A stretch of 25,857 nucleotides of DNA from Halioxenophilus sp964342265 (GTDB lineage Bacteria > Pseudomonadota > Gammaproteobacteria > Pseudomonadales > Cellvibrionaceae). The notes beneath the pieces are model-generated. The model was not told the origin of the DNA, did no database searches, and was given only the letters and a program-made list of their open reading frames with translations. Position numbers and translations under genes: made by a program. Numbering within the stretch: the stretch's first letter is position 1; every line of letters begins with the position of its first letter. The DNA lies in the NCBI GenBank assembly GCA_964342265.1, contig CAYFFE010000050.1:1-25857 (forward strand), written 5' to 3'. Of this stretch, positions 15,862 through 22,098 are shown piece after piece.

Positions 15862-15975
15862 GGGCATTCCCTAAAATGCGGGGGCATTCCCTAAATTCGC
15901 GGCATCCCAAAAAAGCTTTACAAAAAAGCGTTAGCAGAAAACCTTTACAAGAAAGCTTTAACAGAAAACCTTTAG
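15862..15975. repeat. Degenerate tandem repeats, 20-base then 13-14-base units
   Basis: GGGCATTCCCTAAAATGCGG (15862-15881) is followed by a second copy at 15882 with three or so changes. Then come about five A-rich units of 13-14 bases, e.g. AGAAAACCTTTAC, AAGAAAGCTTTAAC and AGAAAACCTTTAGC, up to about 15975. Confidence 0.7.
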
Positions 15976-16052
15976 CAAAAAACTGGCCTACTAAAAAACG
16001 GCATTTTGGGGCCTTAGTCCCGACATTTACGCGAGTTTTTAACCGTTGGAGT

Positions 16053-16085
16053 GGAGGCGCTGTCTGAAAAAAGACAGCCTCCTTT
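16053..16085 (+). terminator. Orphan terminator-like hairpin
   Basis: GGAGG and CTGTCT (split by a 2-base bulge) pair with AGACAG and CCTCC across a GAAAAA loop, followed by TTT. No plus-strand gene ends just upstream, so it may end an unrecognised transcript or be incidental. Confidence 0.45.
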
Positions 16086-16515
16086 AAAGTTTGGCGTATT
16101 TACTACAAAAAGGAGTTTATAGATTGAGCTGGTGAACAGTATTTGATCAGTGCCTGAAAGATTAATCACTCCGTATTGGTTGCAAGCGCGCTAGGTTTTG
16201 CGGTTGTACCTAGCTGTAGATAGAGAACACTCGCATAGCCCGGCAAAAAGCTCATAAGCAAAATAAAAACAAGGAAAAATTGTTCTACTTAATTGTTTAG
16301 CTCTTGGCGCTAGGCTGCGCTACCTTAAAAAGACAATAAGAAAGAATTTGCTAATCAACAGCCTCACGATGCACAGCGTCGTGCCGCCAATGCCCAGCTA
16401 GGTCTTTTGCAGGCGAGTTAGTGGTGGCCGTGTTAAGTCGTTGGCAGTGCACCCAATCAATGCCGGGATACGTATAAAAAAGCGGTCGCATCAAAGAGGT
16501 ATGCTGTTTGCAATG

Positions 16516-16538
16516 CAAATAATAATAATTAGCATTTG
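16516..16538. promoter_or_regulatory. Fur-box-like palindrome
   Basis: A 23-base imperfect palindrome running from CAAAT through AATAATAATTAG to CATTTG. It resembles the Fur consensus GATAATGATAATCATTATC and Pseudomonas-type GCAAATGATAAT boxes. Half-sites match at 8 of 11 positions. It lies about 180 bases upstream of the 138-aa Cys-rich gene. Binding is inferred from similarity only; AT-rich DNA can mimic such sites. Confidence 0.4.
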
Positions 16539-16714
16539 AAAGTTATTGGCAAAAAGTGCTGAGCGCTTGCTTTTAATCCCTGTGTAATCCCTGTGCGTTA
16601 AGCCCTGGAAATCATTCAGAGCGTACTCTTATACAGAGTACTCCCGAGAAGTTTACAAGGTTAAAGCAGATCTCAGCTATTTTAGACAACAAGCAAGCTA
16701 CTGCGAGGACGATT

Positions 16715-17131
16715 ATGTACGAGAGTAAAAACCATTTGGCGCAAGCGGAATCGCTCGCCAAACAAGAGCAATGGCTGGAGGCAGAACGCTTTTACATCGC
16801 CGCGTGCGAGAGCGCTGCCGACTACTTTAACCACTGGCACAGCGACGCCGAAGTCATCGAAACCACTGTTCACTGCTACCACCGATTAGCGCGGTGCTGC
16901 TGGGCTCAGGGGCGATTGGATGCGGCAGTCTCGGTGTGCGAAAAAATTCATCAGATGGTGTTAACTCGATTGGGCGAACCCATTGCCAGTGAGGCACGGC
17001 TAGACGCCTTGTTAAGAGCCAGTCAGAAGGCCAGCGAAGAACTGCAAATCTATATTATGCGTATGGTCACACAGGCGGAGCAGGTTGAGCAAAAGTCCGT
17101 TTGCACGGTGAGTTGCAGGGGCTCAAACTGA
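16715..17131 (+). CDS. Cys-rich helical protein of unknown function (TPR-like)
   Basis: A 138-aa protein I cannot assign. ATG at 16715 has GAGGA eight bases upstream. Residues 1-36 and 50-80 look like paired helices of the TPR kind (AESLAKQEQWLEAERFYIAA; RLARCCWAQGRLDAAVSVCEKI). It has seven Cys (31, 54, 61, 62, 75, 130, 134) and several His (HWHSD, HCYHR), unusual for a plain TPR and suggesting metal or Fe-S binding or disulfides. No signal peptide is seen. Upstream lies a Fur-box-like palindrome. The YdcH/DksA-like pair follows 72 bases later and may be in the same transcript. Confidence 0.7.
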   Translation: MYESKNHLAQAESLAKQEQWLEAERFYIAACESAADYFNHWHSDAEVIETTVHCYHRLARCCWAQGRLDAAVSVCEKIHQMVLTRLGEPIASEARLDALLRASQKASEELQIYIMRMVTQAEQVEQKSVCTVSCRGSN

Positions 17132-17203
17132 TGTAAATCAAACGCCAAATCGGTAATAGCATTAGTCTGAACGCATCAAAGAACGACATCTAAGGAGTCA
17201 ATT

Positions 17204-17449
17204 GTGGCGGTAGAACATCACGATTTATTGCACGAATTACCCGAATACAAAAACGAAATTCACGATCTTAAAACGTCCAACGCCCATTTTCGTAAACTCT
17301 TTGATGAGTACCATGAGTTAACCAAATCCATCGAGAATATGGAAAACGAAGTCACTCCTGCGGCTACCAGCGACGAGGAAACCGCAAAGCTAAAACGTCT
17401 GCACCTTAAAGACGAAATGGTGGCGTTGTTGGCGAAAGAACGAGGCTAG
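17204..17449 (+). CDS. YdcH family small coiled-coil protein (DUF465)
   Basis: An 81-aa protein starting with GTG behind an AAGGAG ribosome site seven bases away. The sequence HHDLLHELPEYKNEIHDLKTSNAHFRKLFDEYHELTKSIENME fits the YdcH/DUF465 family, short two-helix hairpins with the conserved HDL-x-x-EFPE start and DEYH-LTK turn. Function is unknown in E. coli. Only 8 bases separate it from the DksA/TraR-like gene, so the two should be co-translated. Confidence 0.88.
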   Translation: MAVEHHDLLHELPEYKNEIHDLKTSNAHFRKLFDEYHELTKSIENMENEVTPAATSDEETAKLKRLHLKDEMVALLAKERG

Positions 17450-17457
17450 TTAATTCC

Positions 17458-17781
17458 ATGGATTTGCAGCAAATTCAAGCCCGCTTGCATCAGCAATTGG
17501 AGCAGTTGCAAGATCGGTTGAGCAAGGTTATGGCGGATTTAAGCCAGCCCCATTCGGCCGATTCCGAGGAGCAGGCGCAAGAGCGGGAAAACGACGAAGT
17601 ACTGGAAAATATCGCGCTCGAAACCAAAGAATCCATCGAGCACATTAAAGCCGCGCTCAGTCGTATTAGTAATGGCAACTATGGGATCTGTGAAAGCTGC
17701 GGCGGTAAAATTGCCGAAGCCCGCTTAGAGGCGCTTCCAGAAGCCACCTTGTGTGTAAAATGTGCTGATCTAATTCATTGA
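17458..17781 (+). CDS. DksA/TraR-type zinc-finger protein
   Basis: A 107-aa protein: a long helix (1-70, Gln/Glu-rich) then a C4 zinc finger with Cys78, Cys81, Cys99 and Cys102 (CESCGGKIAEARLEALPEAT, CVKC), as in the TraR/DksA family that acts in the RNA polymerase secondary channel. It is shorter than DksA (151 aa), and the Asp-x-x-Asp-x-Ala coiled-coil tip of DksA is not evident, so ppGpp-linked function is uncertain. It may be a YbiI-like relative. The start ATG lies 8 bases after the YdcH stop, with no strong separate ribosome site, so translational coupling is likely. A strong terminator follows. Confidence 0.88.
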   Translation: MDLQQIQARLHQQLEQLQDRLSKVMADLSQPHSADSEEQAQERENDEVLENIALETKESIEHIKAALSRISNGNYGICESCGGKIAEARLEALPEATLCVKCADLIH

Positions 17782-17850
17782 AAAGCATAAAAAAGTTTTA
17801 GTTTTAGATGATTGCGGGGCGAGCAGTAGCGTAAATCATTGAGCAGCATC

Positions 17851-17877
17851 AAGCCCGGGAAATCCCGGGCTTTTTTT
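17851..17877 (+). terminator. Strong rho-independent terminator
   Basis: AAGCCCGGG and CCCGGGCTT pair across AAAT, followed by a run of seven T. It lies 70 bases after the DksA/TraR-like stop and ends that operon. Confidence 0.95.
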
Positions 17878-17955
17878 ATTTGCGAAGCCATAACTTGCAC
17901 AAACTAACTACCCAGGTAAACTGCTTGACCTTATTTACCGGTTGAGTAGAGCCCC

Positions 17956-18432
17956 ATGAATTTTTGCCCCCGATGTGCCAGCCCGCTGGCCGAAACCGTA
18001 ATAGATGACCAGCCTCGCCACGCCTGCTCGCAGGAAAGCTGCGGCTATATTTTTTGGAACAATCCCACACCGGTGGTGGCCATTATCGTAGAGGTGGAAG
18101 ACGGTGTTGTGCTCGCGCGCAACGTTAACTGGCCGGAAACCTTCTATTCGATCATCACCGGATTTCTAGAACCCGGCGAAGATCCCGCCGAGTGTGCAAG
18201 ACGCGAAACCCTCGAAGAATTATCGCTTAATTGCGAGTCTGTAGAGCTTGTGGGGGTGTACCCATTTGCCGATCAAAACCAAGTTATTATTGCTTATCAC
18301 GCTAAAGCCCAGGGTGAAATTGCGCTGAACGAGGAATTGGCCGATTACAAAATCATTGCCATCGATAAATTAAAAGGTTGGGATATGGGCACTGGTTTGG
18401 CCATCAACGACTGGCTGGCAAAAGTCCGATAA
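17956..18432 (+). CDS. Nudix hydrolase with N-terminal zinc ribbon
   Basis: A 158-aa cytoplasmic enzyme. A zinc ribbon is formed by Cys4, Cys7, Cys24 and Cys29 (NFCPRC; CSQESC). The Nudix box G69-x5-E75-x7-R83-E84-x2-E87-E88 is complete (GFLEPGEDPAECARRETLEE), so Mg-dependent cleavage of a nucleoside diphosphate linked to another moiety is expected. The ribbon plus Nudix layout is like the C-terminal part of NADH pyrophosphatase NudC, but its N-terminal domain and SQPWPFPxS signature are missing; residues are instead followed by YPFADQNQVIIAY. The substrate is unknown. The methyltransferase gene starts 18 bases later, so the two probably share a transcript. Confidence 0.92.
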   Translation: MNFCPRCASPLAETVIDDQPRHACSQESCGYIFWNNPTPVVAIIVEVEDGVVLARNVNWPETFYSIITGFLEPGEDPAECARRETLEELSLNCESVELVGVYPFADQNQVIIAYHAKAQGEIALNEELADYKIIAIDKLKGWDMGTGLAINDWLAKVR

Positions 18433-18450
18433 GTTTATACGTCGATATTT

Positions 18451-19155
18451 ATGGACGACTTAGAATTGCCAGAATCTGTATTAAAGGCTTTAACCCAACA
18501 ACTGCACAAAAAAATTCCCAACAGTGAATTAAGCTTTACCACATTACCGCATTGTCCCAACATCTCGTTGTGGCTGCTCGATGCCAATTACCCACAGTGG
18601 CGATTGACCCACGAGCAAGCCGCCGACTTAATGGACAAACCGCCATTTTGGTCGTTCTGTTGGGCCAGTGGCCAAGTATTAGCGGCGCAATTGCTGCAAA
18701 ACCCGCAATGGGTAAAAGGTAAATCGCTGTTGGATTTTGGCGCGGGCTCGGGCGTTGTGGCTATTGCCGCAAAAATGGCCGGCGCCGACGAGGTTTGGGT
18801 ATGCGATCAAGATCCCAATGCCTTGCTCGCGGCAAAAGCCAATGCTTTGGCGAATGGAGTAGCGCTTAATTACTGCAGCGACCTAGAAAACTCGCCTAAA
18901 ACGCAAGTTATCACCGTGGCGGATGTTTTTTACGATCGCGACAACTTGCCATTACTAACCTACATGCAAGAGCATTTTAGCGAAATTCTTATGGCCGACT
19001 GCCGATTAAAAGGCGAACCGCTGCCAGGCTTGACCATTATTGACTATCATCGCAGCCACACGGTTCCGGATTTATCCGAGTCCGATGAGTTTAATAATGT
19101 GTACGTGTATCGCAGTCAACCTCTTGAGCAATCTCTTGAGGACGCGCCGAGTTAA
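18451..19155 (+). CDS. Class I SAM-dependent methyltransferase (ETFB-lysine-methyltransferase/PrmA-like)
   Basis: A 234-aa protein. The glycine-rich SAM-binding motif I is LLDFGAGSGV (93-102), followed by the acidic loop VCDQD (117-121). PPFWSFCWASGQVLA (64-78) and DVFYDRDN (158-165) recall the METTL20/ETFBKMT group of protein-lysine methyltransferases, which modify electron-transfer flavoprotein beta and are related to PrmA. A protein substrate is likely but is inferred. It lies 18 bases after the Nudix gene and seems to be co-transcribed with it. Confidence 0.85.
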   Translation: MDDLELPESVLKALTQQLHKKIPNSELSFTTLPHCPNISLWLLDANYPQWRLTHEQAADLMDKPPFWSFCWASGQVLAAQLLQNPQWVKGKSLLDFGAGSGVVAIAAKMAGADEVWVCDQDPNALLAAKANALANGVALNYCSDLENSPKTQVITVADVFYDRDNLPLLTYMQEHFSEILMADCRLKGEPLPGLTIIDYHRSHTVPDLSESDEFNNVYVYRSQPLEQSLEDAPS

Positions 19156-19216
19156 TCAGAGTCTACATAAAAAGTCAGAGCTTCCTTTAATAAACTCTGT
19201 TCTGTTTTGTTCGGTT

Positions 19217-19552
19217 CTAGGCTAGAGTGCCGTCCTCTATGGCTGCGATGCAGGCGTTGTCGCGTACTGCGTGCAAGGCATTATTAAAAACCATCTCGTC
19301 GTTGAACAAAATACTCTTAACCAGAATTTTTCCCGCTTGGTTTTTAATAATAAAAAACTTCTCGCCTTGGGGGCCTTTACCTACGGAAATCATTTCGCTC
19401 ATCATCGAGCCGACGCGCACGTCTTGAATGGCTCGTTCGGCTTCTTCTTTGGTGGCAAACTCGGCGCTTTCCAACAATTTTTCGCCGTTACCGTTAATAA
19501 AATCAAACGAGAAAATGGAATCTTCAGATTTTAGCTCGAAAGTGGCAGCCAT
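19217..19552 (-). CDS. YegP-like protein (DUF1508 tandem repeat)
   Basis: A 111-aa protein with two similar halves: FELKSEDSIFSFDFINGNGEKLL, then KFFIIKNQAGKILVKS after residue 55. This fits the YegP/DUF1508 layout (about 110 aa), in which each half has an F-x-F-x-L-x-x-x-N/G-G-E pattern and an Ala-Glu-x-I-x-x-V helix (EEAERAIQDV). The ATG at 19552 is preferred over a TTG four codons upstream because a GGAG ribosome site lies just before it. Function is not known. The gene converges on the methyltransferase gene, with 61 bases between the stops. Confidence 0.8.
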   Translation of the reverse strand: MAATFELKSEDSIFSFDFINGNGEKLLESAEFATKEEAERAIQDVRVGSMMSEMISVGKGPQGEKFFIIKNQAGKILVKSILFNDEMVFNNALHAVRDNACIAAIEDGTLA

Positions 19553-19994
19553 AAAATTCTCCAACGAGTTCTAGACCCTTAGCGTATGTTTCCAGTAATG
19601 TAAAAAGGAGGAGCAATGGTTATGCCATTCTGAGGCGGAAAAATTCCCGCTAAAACCTGTGCAGTTTTAGCGCATTGTCGTGCTTGATACATAATTCGAC
19701 AACGACGTTTGTCGATTGAGTGAGTCGCAACATTAATAGAAGCATTAGTAGAAATATTAATAGAAGCATTAATAGGAACATTGATAGAAACTTTAAACGC
19801 ACTCTGGAGCGTTACCGGTTGCAAGCGTCGAGCTATTGCCCATGAAGGTAGCCGTGAGGGAAGGGCGGCGTTATCCAACCAAGTTCCCCAAAAAAAGTTG
19901 AGTAAATGGGTTTGGTTATTGCTGAGCTTGGTTACTATCGATAACTGAGTTAAGCCAAAATTGCGCCCATTAAATCCACTTTTCGGAGGTTTAC
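19553..19994. other. Divergent intergenic region with 12-base repeats
   Basis: About 440 bases between the divergent YegP-like and 149-aa genes. It contains five 12-base tandem repeats (19731-19790). A minus-strand frame across it (19579-19878) mostly translates those repeats and has no good ribosome site, so I do not call it. No clear promoter was found. Confidence 0.5.
19731..19790. repeat. Five tandem 12-base units
   Basis: Units CATTAATAGAAG, CATTAGTAGAAA, TATTAATAGAAG, CATTAATAGGAA and CATTGATAGAAA, directly adjacent, each differing by one to three bases. They lie in a non-coding region. Confidence 0.85.
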
Positions 19995-20444
19995 ATGCAA
20001 CCCCTATCCATTAGCATGAGTATGCCCAATCGTGATTTAGAAAAATCGCCGATGGAAAGAGCCATCACTGCCTTAGCACTCAGTTTGGCTACTCAGCGAG
20101 ACATTACCCAAGATTTACAGCCGGGCCCGGCTTTGGATATAACCTTTATGTTGGCCAGCAATGATGATAAGCCGGAATTCAAAGGCATGCGCATGGGCGG
20201 TTATACCCAAGACGACAACACTCTGTATTTTCAAGCCGCAGTACCAGAAGGTTTTAACCATTCGGAGCAGGCGCAGGATTATGTCGCCGCTGTGTTGGAA
20301 GATGTGGTAACCAACGCGATCGATTTTTTCCAAGCCACCGATATTCGGTTTGATGCAATTAATTGGAAACGAGTGGTTAAACCAATTGTTGTTAAGGCTC
20401 AGAATATCCAACTGCCCGGCGAAAATATCGAAGCGCCGCAATAA
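19995..20444 (+). CDS. Hypothetical protein of unknown function
   Basis: A 149-aa protein I do not recognise. The ATG at 19995 follows a CGGAGG ribosome site, and composition is protein-like. It lacks a signal peptide and membrane segment. Visible are a helix (PMERAITALALSLATQRDI), a beta-strand-rich middle (DITFMLASN; MRMGGYTQDDNTLYFQAAVP) and a helix-rich C-terminus (DYVAAVLEDVVTNAIDFFQ). Four Met in the first 20 residues include IMSMSMPN-like spacing. The stop codon overlaps the first unit of a 16-base repeat block. The NifX-like gene lies 200 bases further on the other strand, but no functional link is seen. Confidence 0.7.
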   Translation: MQPLSISMSMPNRDLEKSPMERAITALALSLATQRDITQDLQPGPALDITFMLASNDDKPEFKGMRMGGYTQDDNTLYFQAAVPEGFNHSEQAQDYVAAVLEDVVTNAIDFFQATDIRFDAINWKRVVKPIVVKAQNIQLPGENIEAPQ

Positions 20445-20519
20445 GCACGCTATTCGATAAGCACTCTATTCGGTAAATACACTTTCCTTAAACACGTAGT
20501 TCGATAAACACGCGATTGG
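20441..20519. repeat. Degenerate 16-base tandem repeats starting at a stop codon
   Basis: ATAAGCACGCTATTCG, ATAAGCACTCTATTCG, a 15-base diverged copy, TTAAACACGTAGTTCG and ATAAACACGCGATTGG lie end to end. The first unit contains the stop codon of the 149-aa gene (20442-20444). Confidence 0.85.
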
Positions 20520-20546
20520 ATAAAAAGCTCAGGCTGCTATCGAGAG

Positions 20547-20621
20547 CCTATGGAACAAGAATCGATAGAACAAGAGGTGATGGAACAGGAACCGATAGAA
20601 CAAGAGCCGATGGAAAAAGTT
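20547..20621. repeat. Five 15-base tandem units with an open micro-frame
   Basis: Units CCTATGGAACAAGAA, TCGATAGAACAAGAG, GTGATGGAACAGGAA, CCGATAGAACAAGAG and CCGATGGAAAAAGTT follow 28 bases after the 16-base block. In one plus-strand frame (ATG at 20550, TAA at 20625-20627) they encode a 25-residue acidic peptide of (M/I)EQE-x repeats with no ribosome site; I treat it as repeat DNA, not a gene. Confidence 0.8.
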
Positions 20622-20657
20622 GGTTAACCCATCCGCCAGAGCCTTGCAGCCGTTTAA

Positions 20658-21146
20658 TCAGTCTCCCCATTGCTCGTCGTCATCAAGCTCCGACTCAAAA
20701 CTGTCGGTCTCTTTGGGGGATTTTTTCATTAACACCCGTTTTAACATGGGGCTGGGCTCGCCATTTAGCTCTTCTTGCAATTGTTCAATCACTTCCTCTA
20801 CATCGGGACCTTCTTTTACCACAATTGGGTTAATCCCCATGGCGACCAATTGCCTTGTGGCAGAACCGCCAATTGAGCCACAATACACCAAATCGCAGCC
20901 CAGTAACCATTTTAACTTGGGCTTGAGTTTGTCTTCGTTGCCGTCTTTCAGTTCTTTGGCAAACAGCTTGGAGGCAACCAAGTCAGCGCTGCTTTGGTCG
21001 ATATCGTAAACAAAAAAGCCCTGGGCCGAACCAAAATGCTGGTCGACCATGTCCCCATCTTGGCTGGCAAAAGCCACTTTCAGTTTATTGTTGGGCTGTT
21101 GTTCCAACAGCTCCGCTACACTGTTTAACTCTGCCAAAGCATTCAT
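20658..21146 (-). CDS. nifX: NifX/NafY family protein (iron-molybdenum-cofactor binding type)
   Basis: A 162-aa protein. LKVAFASQDGDMVDQHFGSAQGFFVYDI (22-49) is the classic start of the NifX/NifY/NafY/NifB-C domain (PF02579), with the conserved His37 in DQHFG. GCDLVYCGSIGGSATRQL (83-100) holds Cys84 and Cys89 and the family GG-x-A motif. In nitrogen-fixing bacteria NifX carries FeMo-co precursors between NifB and NifEN. Length fits NifX (about 155-160). ATG at 21146 follows GGAGGAG, which lies inside the longer GTG-started frame, so the shorter start is preferred. The neighbouring nifEN, nifB and nifH are not in this window. Other PF02579 subfamilies are possible, so the gene name is tentative. 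Confidence 0.8.
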   Translation of the reverse strand: MNALAELNSVAELLEQQPNNKLKVAFASQDGDMVDQHFGSAQGFFVYDIDQSSADLVASKLFAKELKDGNEDKLKPKLKWLLGCDLVYCGSIGGSATRQLVAMGINPIVVKEGPDVEEVIEQLQEELNGEPSPMLKRVLMKKSPKETDSFESELDDDEQWGD

Positions 21147-21295
21147 TTGTTCTCCTCCAAGAATATTCACGGGCTACGGTAACCATTACACGTTCATGGT
21201 TTAGTGCCGAGAAATAATAATGTGGATGGTTGAAGCGAAAAGTGTTCCATCTATTCGAATAATCCGAGGCTTAGCGAATTGTGCAAGGTGCAATT

Positions 21296-21311
21296 TGGCA
21301 CAGCTCTTGAT
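21296..21311 (+). promoter_or_regulatory. Sigma54-like promoter element (weak)
   Basis: TGGCAC, five bases, TTGAT. It matches the -24 GG box of sigma54 promoters exactly, but the -12 box has GA instead of GC. It would drive the LRR gene about 240 bases downstream. With one key base off, it is only a candidate. Confidence 0.25.
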
Positions 21312-21450
21312 CTCAATAAAAATGCTGTGCAGAGCCGCCTGACCATGGATTTACGCACTGTATTTACCGGGCTTAGGTACGCAGGGTGCTCTACAGCTTT
21401 GGGCTCGTCCTAAAAGGCGTAAGACCCGTTGCGCCGTACTGTTGCCAACA

Positions 21451-21466
21451 TGTCGGGTTTGCTACA
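21451..21466. promoter_or_regulatory. NifA-type TGT-N10-ACA element (weak)
   Basis: TGT, ten bases, ACA, matching the NifA upstream activating sequence form. It sits 84 bases before the LRR start and downstream of the sigma54-like box, an odd place for an activator. Such a six-base pattern is expected by chance about once in 4 kb. Confidence 0.2.
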
Positions 21467-21549
21467 AATCAAACAATTTAAAGGAAGCTCTGAGTCCATT
21501 AGAGTTTTCTTTCTATGGCTTGTTTGGGTTTTATCTAAGGAGACAATCA

Positions 21550-22098
21550 ATGAAGCTGGTGGATATCGATTTTAAAGATGAGGCTTTTAAGGCGTGTGTA
21601 TTAGCAACGGGCTGCGAAAATGCAGCCGATATTATTGAGTTGCGCGCACGTAAGCAAAAGATTAAAAACATTACAGGCATTGAGCATTTAACCGAGTTAA
21701 AATTGTTGGATTTAACTCGCAATAATTTAACCCATGTGAATCTCTCCAATAACACTCAGTTGGAAGAGGTTTTTTTAGGTAACAATGCTATTGCGCATTT
21801 AGATGTTTCTGGCTGTACTCAGCTCAAGCATTTAGAAGTCTTTATGAATGATCTGCAAGAGCTGGATATTCGCAACAACGCCAAAATTGAAGAGCTCTGG
21901 GCCGATGTGAACGAACTGGGAAGTTTGGATTTAACACAAGCATCCGAGTTAGAAGACTTGCGAATTAACGACAACAACATAACCTCGTTGGATTTGTCCC
22001 ACAACCCAAAAATTCAAAAATTACTGGCGAAAGAAAACCCATTAACGGCGCCGGTGCGCGAGGGCCTAGAGAAATTGGCCATAGATGTTCAGCTTTAG
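21550..22098 (+). CDS. Leucine-rich-repeat protein, cytoplasmic
   Basis: A 182-aa protein starting at an ATG with AAGGAG just upstream; an upstream TTG start has no ribosome site. After a short N-terminal cap (DEAFKACVLATGCENAADIIEL), it has about seven leucine-rich repeats of roughly 21 residues with the pattern LxxLxLxxNxL, e.g. LTELKLLDLTRNNLTHVNLS, TQLEEVFLGNNAIAHLDVS and SELEDLRINDNNITSLDLS. No signal peptide or anchor is seen, so it is probably intracellular and acts as a binding scaffold. It converges on the hybrid kinase gene with a 4-base stop overlap (TTAG). It is divergent from the nifX-like gene. Confidence 0.9.
   Translation: MKLVDIDFKDEAFKACVLATGCENAADIIELRARKQKIKNITGIEHLTELKLLDLTRNNLTHVNLSNNTQLEEVFLGNNAIAHLDVSGCTQLKHLEVFMNDLQELDIRNNAKIEELWADVNELGSLDLTQASELEDLRINDNNITSLDLSHNPKIQKLLAKENPLTAPVREGLEKLAIDVQL

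Larger units (their letters stand above)
15826..16714. other. Long non-coding stretch with repeats, a hairpin and a Fur-box-like site
   Basis: An 889-base gap between the divergent Nif11-like gene and the 138-aa Cys-rich gene. It holds degenerate A-rich repeats (15862-15975), a terminator-like hairpin (16053-16082), a Fur-box-like palindrome (16516-16538) and a short GTACTCT/AGAGTAC hairpin (16623-16641). A stretch at about 16336-16420 reads as protein-like in one frame but lacks a start codon and is stopped on both sides. Confidence 0.6.
21147..21549. other. Divergent region between nifX-like and LRR genes
   Basis: About 400 bases with the two divergent starts. It contains a sigma54-like TGGCAC-N5-TTGAT (21296-21311, plus strand) and a TGT-N10-ACA element (21451-21466) of the NifA upstream-activator form. 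On the minus strand no consensus sigma54 promoter was found. Confidence 0.4.

Noticed and set aside
16336..16420. Protein-like frame ending at a stop near 16420
   Set aside because: Only about 27 codons, no start codon, stops on both sides; could be a remnant, but there is too little to call a pseudogene.
19579..19878. Minus-strand 99-aa frame with Ile-Asn repeats
   Set aside because: The repetitive part is a translation of the 12-base DNA repeats; no ribosome site.
20516..20833. Plus-strand 105-aa frame (Arg/Thr-rich repeat)
   Set aside because: It translates the 15-base repeat in the wrong frame and runs antisense into nifX.
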